Source: an uncultured bacterium (GTDB lineage: Bacteria; Bdellovibrionota_C; UBA2361; SZUA-149; CALKYB01). Taken from it: a DNA stretch of 7,334 bases. Below are positions 6,226 through 7,334 of the stretch, one piece after another (within the stretch, counting starts at the first letter, position 1; each line of letters starts with the position of its first letter). The DNA is taken from the NCBI GenBank assembly GCA_938022485.1, contig CALIEE010000299.1:1-7334 (forward strand), written 5' to 3'. The position numbers were made by a program, and so were the translations under genes. A model generated the notes under the pieces. That model ran no database searches and had not been told where the DNA came from. It saw only the letters and a list, made by a program, of their open reading frames with translations.

Positions 6226-7098
6226 CTAGGCGACCTTGTCTTGAGCCGCATCCACCGTATTCGAAAGCAACATGGCAATTGTCATCGGACCGACACCACC
6301 CGGTACTGGAGTCACAGCAGCAGCCTTTTCACAGGCCTCCTCGTAGTTAACATCACCAACCAATCGTCCATCATCAAGGCGGTTAATTCCAACGTCTATA
6401 ACGATAGCTCCCTCTTTAACTGAAGATAGGCCTAGCATCTCAGGTCTTCCAACAGCAGCGACCAAAATATCAGCATCAGCACAAATCTCTTCTAAGTTCT
6501 TACTTCGGGAGTGACAGACTGTAGCTGTGCAGTTTTCCTCCAGCAGCATAAAGGCCACAGGCTTTCCAACCAGAACCGAACGACCAACTACTACCGCGTT
6601 CAAACCAGATAAGTCTTCGGAATGGCCAAGGTCTCTTCTGGCCTCTTTAATCAATTCTATACAGCCCTTAGGAGTGCAAGGTCGATGGGCCTTGGCACCT
6701 CTCATCAAGAGCCCTTGGTTAGCAGGGTGCAACCCGTCTACATCTTTATCCGGAGCAATTTTCAACAAAGCTCCATACTCATCGAGTCCTTTCGGAAGCG
6801 GCAACTGAAGCAATATACCATCGACTGTTTCGTCGTTCGAAAGTTCCTCTAACTGACTTTGCAAAGCCTGATCCGAAACATCGGCGGGAAGCTTAATATC
6901 CACCGGTTCAATTCCACAGCGCTTTGCCATTTTACTTTTGGAAGCAACGTAAACCTGAGAGGCTGGATCCTCTCCGACTAAGACCACTGCCAATTTCGGC
7001 GAACGCCCAAGCTTCTCAGTGACTATGGCAGAACGATCCTTCAAGGCCACTCTCACGGACTTCGCTAAGGCTTTTCCATCGATTACTTTTGCAGGCAT
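6226..7098 (-). CDS. folD: Bifunctional methylenetetrahydrofolate dehydrogenase / methenyltetrahydrofolate cyclohydrolase
   Basis: A cytosolic enzyme that oxidises 5,10-methylene-tetrahydrofolate with NADP+ and hydrolyses the methenyl product to 10-formyl-tetrahydrofolate, reversibly, feeding purine and formyl-Met-tRNA synthesis. The 290 aa are normal for the family. YVASKSKMAKRCGI (50-63) holds the catalytic Tyr50 and Lys54. Other motifs are DGILLQLPLP (93-102), DKDVDGLHPANQG (117-129) with the folate-site Asp121, PCTPKGCIELI (140-150), the dinucleotide-binding VVVGRSVLVGKPVAFMLL (169-186), ATVCHSRSKN (192-201), VIDVGINRLDDGRLVGDV (233-250) and TPVPGGVGPMT (263-273). The ATG ending at 7098 has a strong AGGGAG 6 nt upstream. 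The gene lies alone on its strand, divergent from ald by 78 nt. Its substrate is the product of the gcvT reaction, which gives the neighbourhood a metabolic logic, although the two are separated by a plus-strand gene and cannot share a transcript simply. Confidence 0.98.
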   Translation of the reverse strand: MPAKVIDGKALAKSVRVALKDRSAIVTEKLGRSPKLAVVLVGEDPASQVYVASKSKMAKRCGIEPVDIKLPADVSDQALQSQLEELSNDETVDGILLQLPLPKGLDEYGALLKIAPDKDVDGLHPANQGLLMRGAKAHRPCTPKGCIELIKEARRDLGHSEDLSGLNAVVVGRSVLVGKPVAFMLLEENCTATVCHSRSKNLEEICADADILVAAVGRPEMLGLSSVKEGAIVIDVGINRLDDGRLVGDVNYEEACEKAAAVTPVPGGVGPMTIAMLLSNTVDAAQDKVA

Positions 7099-7140
7099 TT
7101 GCTTCTCCCTTTAGGGTCGTTTTTGTTAGAAAAGAAGGCG

Positions 7141-7169
7141 TTGACCTAGCAGAAAAAACCGTCAAAAAT
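7141..7169 (+). promoter_or_regulatory. Candidate promoter for the alanine dehydrogenase gene
   Basis: TTGACC (7141-7146, 5 of 6 to the -35 consensus) is followed after 17 bp by AAAAAT (7164-7169, 4 of 6 to the -10 consensus). Initiation 6-8 nt downstream would fall at or just before the ATG at 7177, giving a leaderless or nearly leaderless mRNA. On the opposite strand a TTGACG (complement of 7160-7165) mirrors it toward folD but has no fitting -10. The -10 match is weak, so this is tentative. Confidence 0.25.
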
Positions 7170-7176
7170 CAAGATC

Positions 7177-7334
7177 ATGAAAATAGGAATTCCAAAAGAA
7201 CTAAAGGAAGGCGAAAGAAGAGTCGCCCTCACACCCCAGGGGGCTAAGGAGCTAGCAGAGGCTGGTCATCAAGTCTTGATTCAGGCGGGGGCTGGAGAGC
7301 TAAGTGGCTTTGAAAATAGCCTCTTCAAAGAAGC
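7177..7334 (+). CDS. ald: Alanine dehydrogenase, N-terminal fragment (runs off the right edge)
   Basis: The first 52 codons of a protein beginning MKIGIPKELKEGERRVALTP, followed by a GHQVLIQAGAG stretch and SGFENSLFKEA. This is the N-terminal signature of the alanine dehydrogenase / NAD(P) transhydrogenase alpha-subunit family. The SGFEN segment after the GAG is typical of alanine dehydrogenase, whereas transhydrogenase usually has a different sequence there, so Ald is preferred. Ald interconverts L-alanine with pyruvate, ammonia and NADH; some members also aminate glyoxylate to glycine. The expected substrate-site residues near the start (Arg15 in ERRVALTP) are present; the NAD-binding domain lies outside the window. 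Only a weak AAG precedes the ATG, with no good ribosome binding site, while folD starts 78 nt away on the opposite strand. The family call is firm and the exact member is likely but not certain. Confidence 0.85.
   Translation, partial: MKIGIPKELKEGERRVALTPQGAKELAEAGHQVLIQAGAGELSGFENSLFKE

Noticed and set aside
6527..6852. Plus-strand frames of 93 and 76 codons inside folD
   Set aside because: They are antisense to a complete folD with all its motifs, and no binding site or family feature supports them.

Overview
The window is a central-metabolism locus for glycine and one-carbon units, not an obvious accessory or mobile region. I saw no transposase, integrase, CRISPR array, tRNA, rRNA or phage gene. 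Base composition looks mid-40s percent G+C by eye. The single-chain P-protein (967 aa), the gcvT-gcvH-gcvP order and a short exported 3D-domain protein suggest a Gram-negative, proteobacteria-like organism. The sequence alone does not settle the taxon.

Layout, left to right. The minus strand at 1-103 holds the first 34 codons of an unrecognised gene that runs off the left edge. Positions 104-512 hold no convincing gene, but contain a candidate minus-strand promoter (367-393) and a long imperfect hairpin (193-247). A good rho-independent terminator (513-559) closes a small 92-aa gene of unknown function (573-851, minus). The gap 852-1026 contains a 13-bp-stem RNA structure that begins on the stop codon of gcvP. 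The glycine cleavage operon follows on the minus strand, transcribed right to left: gcvT (4380-5504, TTG start), gcvH (3964-4365) and gcvP (1027-3930), with gaps of 14 and 33 nt. The gcvT leader (5505-5663) has two hairpins but no recognisable glycine riboswitch. On the plus strand, 5748-6137 encodes a small exported 3D-domain protein. It converges on folD (6226-7098, minus). Divergent from folD, the plus strand at 7177-7334 begins an alanine dehydrogenase gene that leaves the right edge.

How the genes fit together. GcvP decarboxylates glycine and loads the aminomethyl group on the lipoyl arm of GcvH. GcvT releases ammonia and forms 5,10-methylene-tetrahydrofolate. FolD oxidises that product to 10-formyl-tetrahydrofolate with NADP+ reduction. 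Ald interconverts alanine with pyruvate and ammonia, so it also handles amino nitrogen. The fourth enzyme of the cleavage system (L-protein, lipoamide dehydrogenase) is not in the window. The 3D-domain protein is a cell-envelope type with no evident link to this chemistry.

I did not find a clearly new biological system. The items most worth following up are the RNA structures around the gcv operon and the orphan 92-aa protein.
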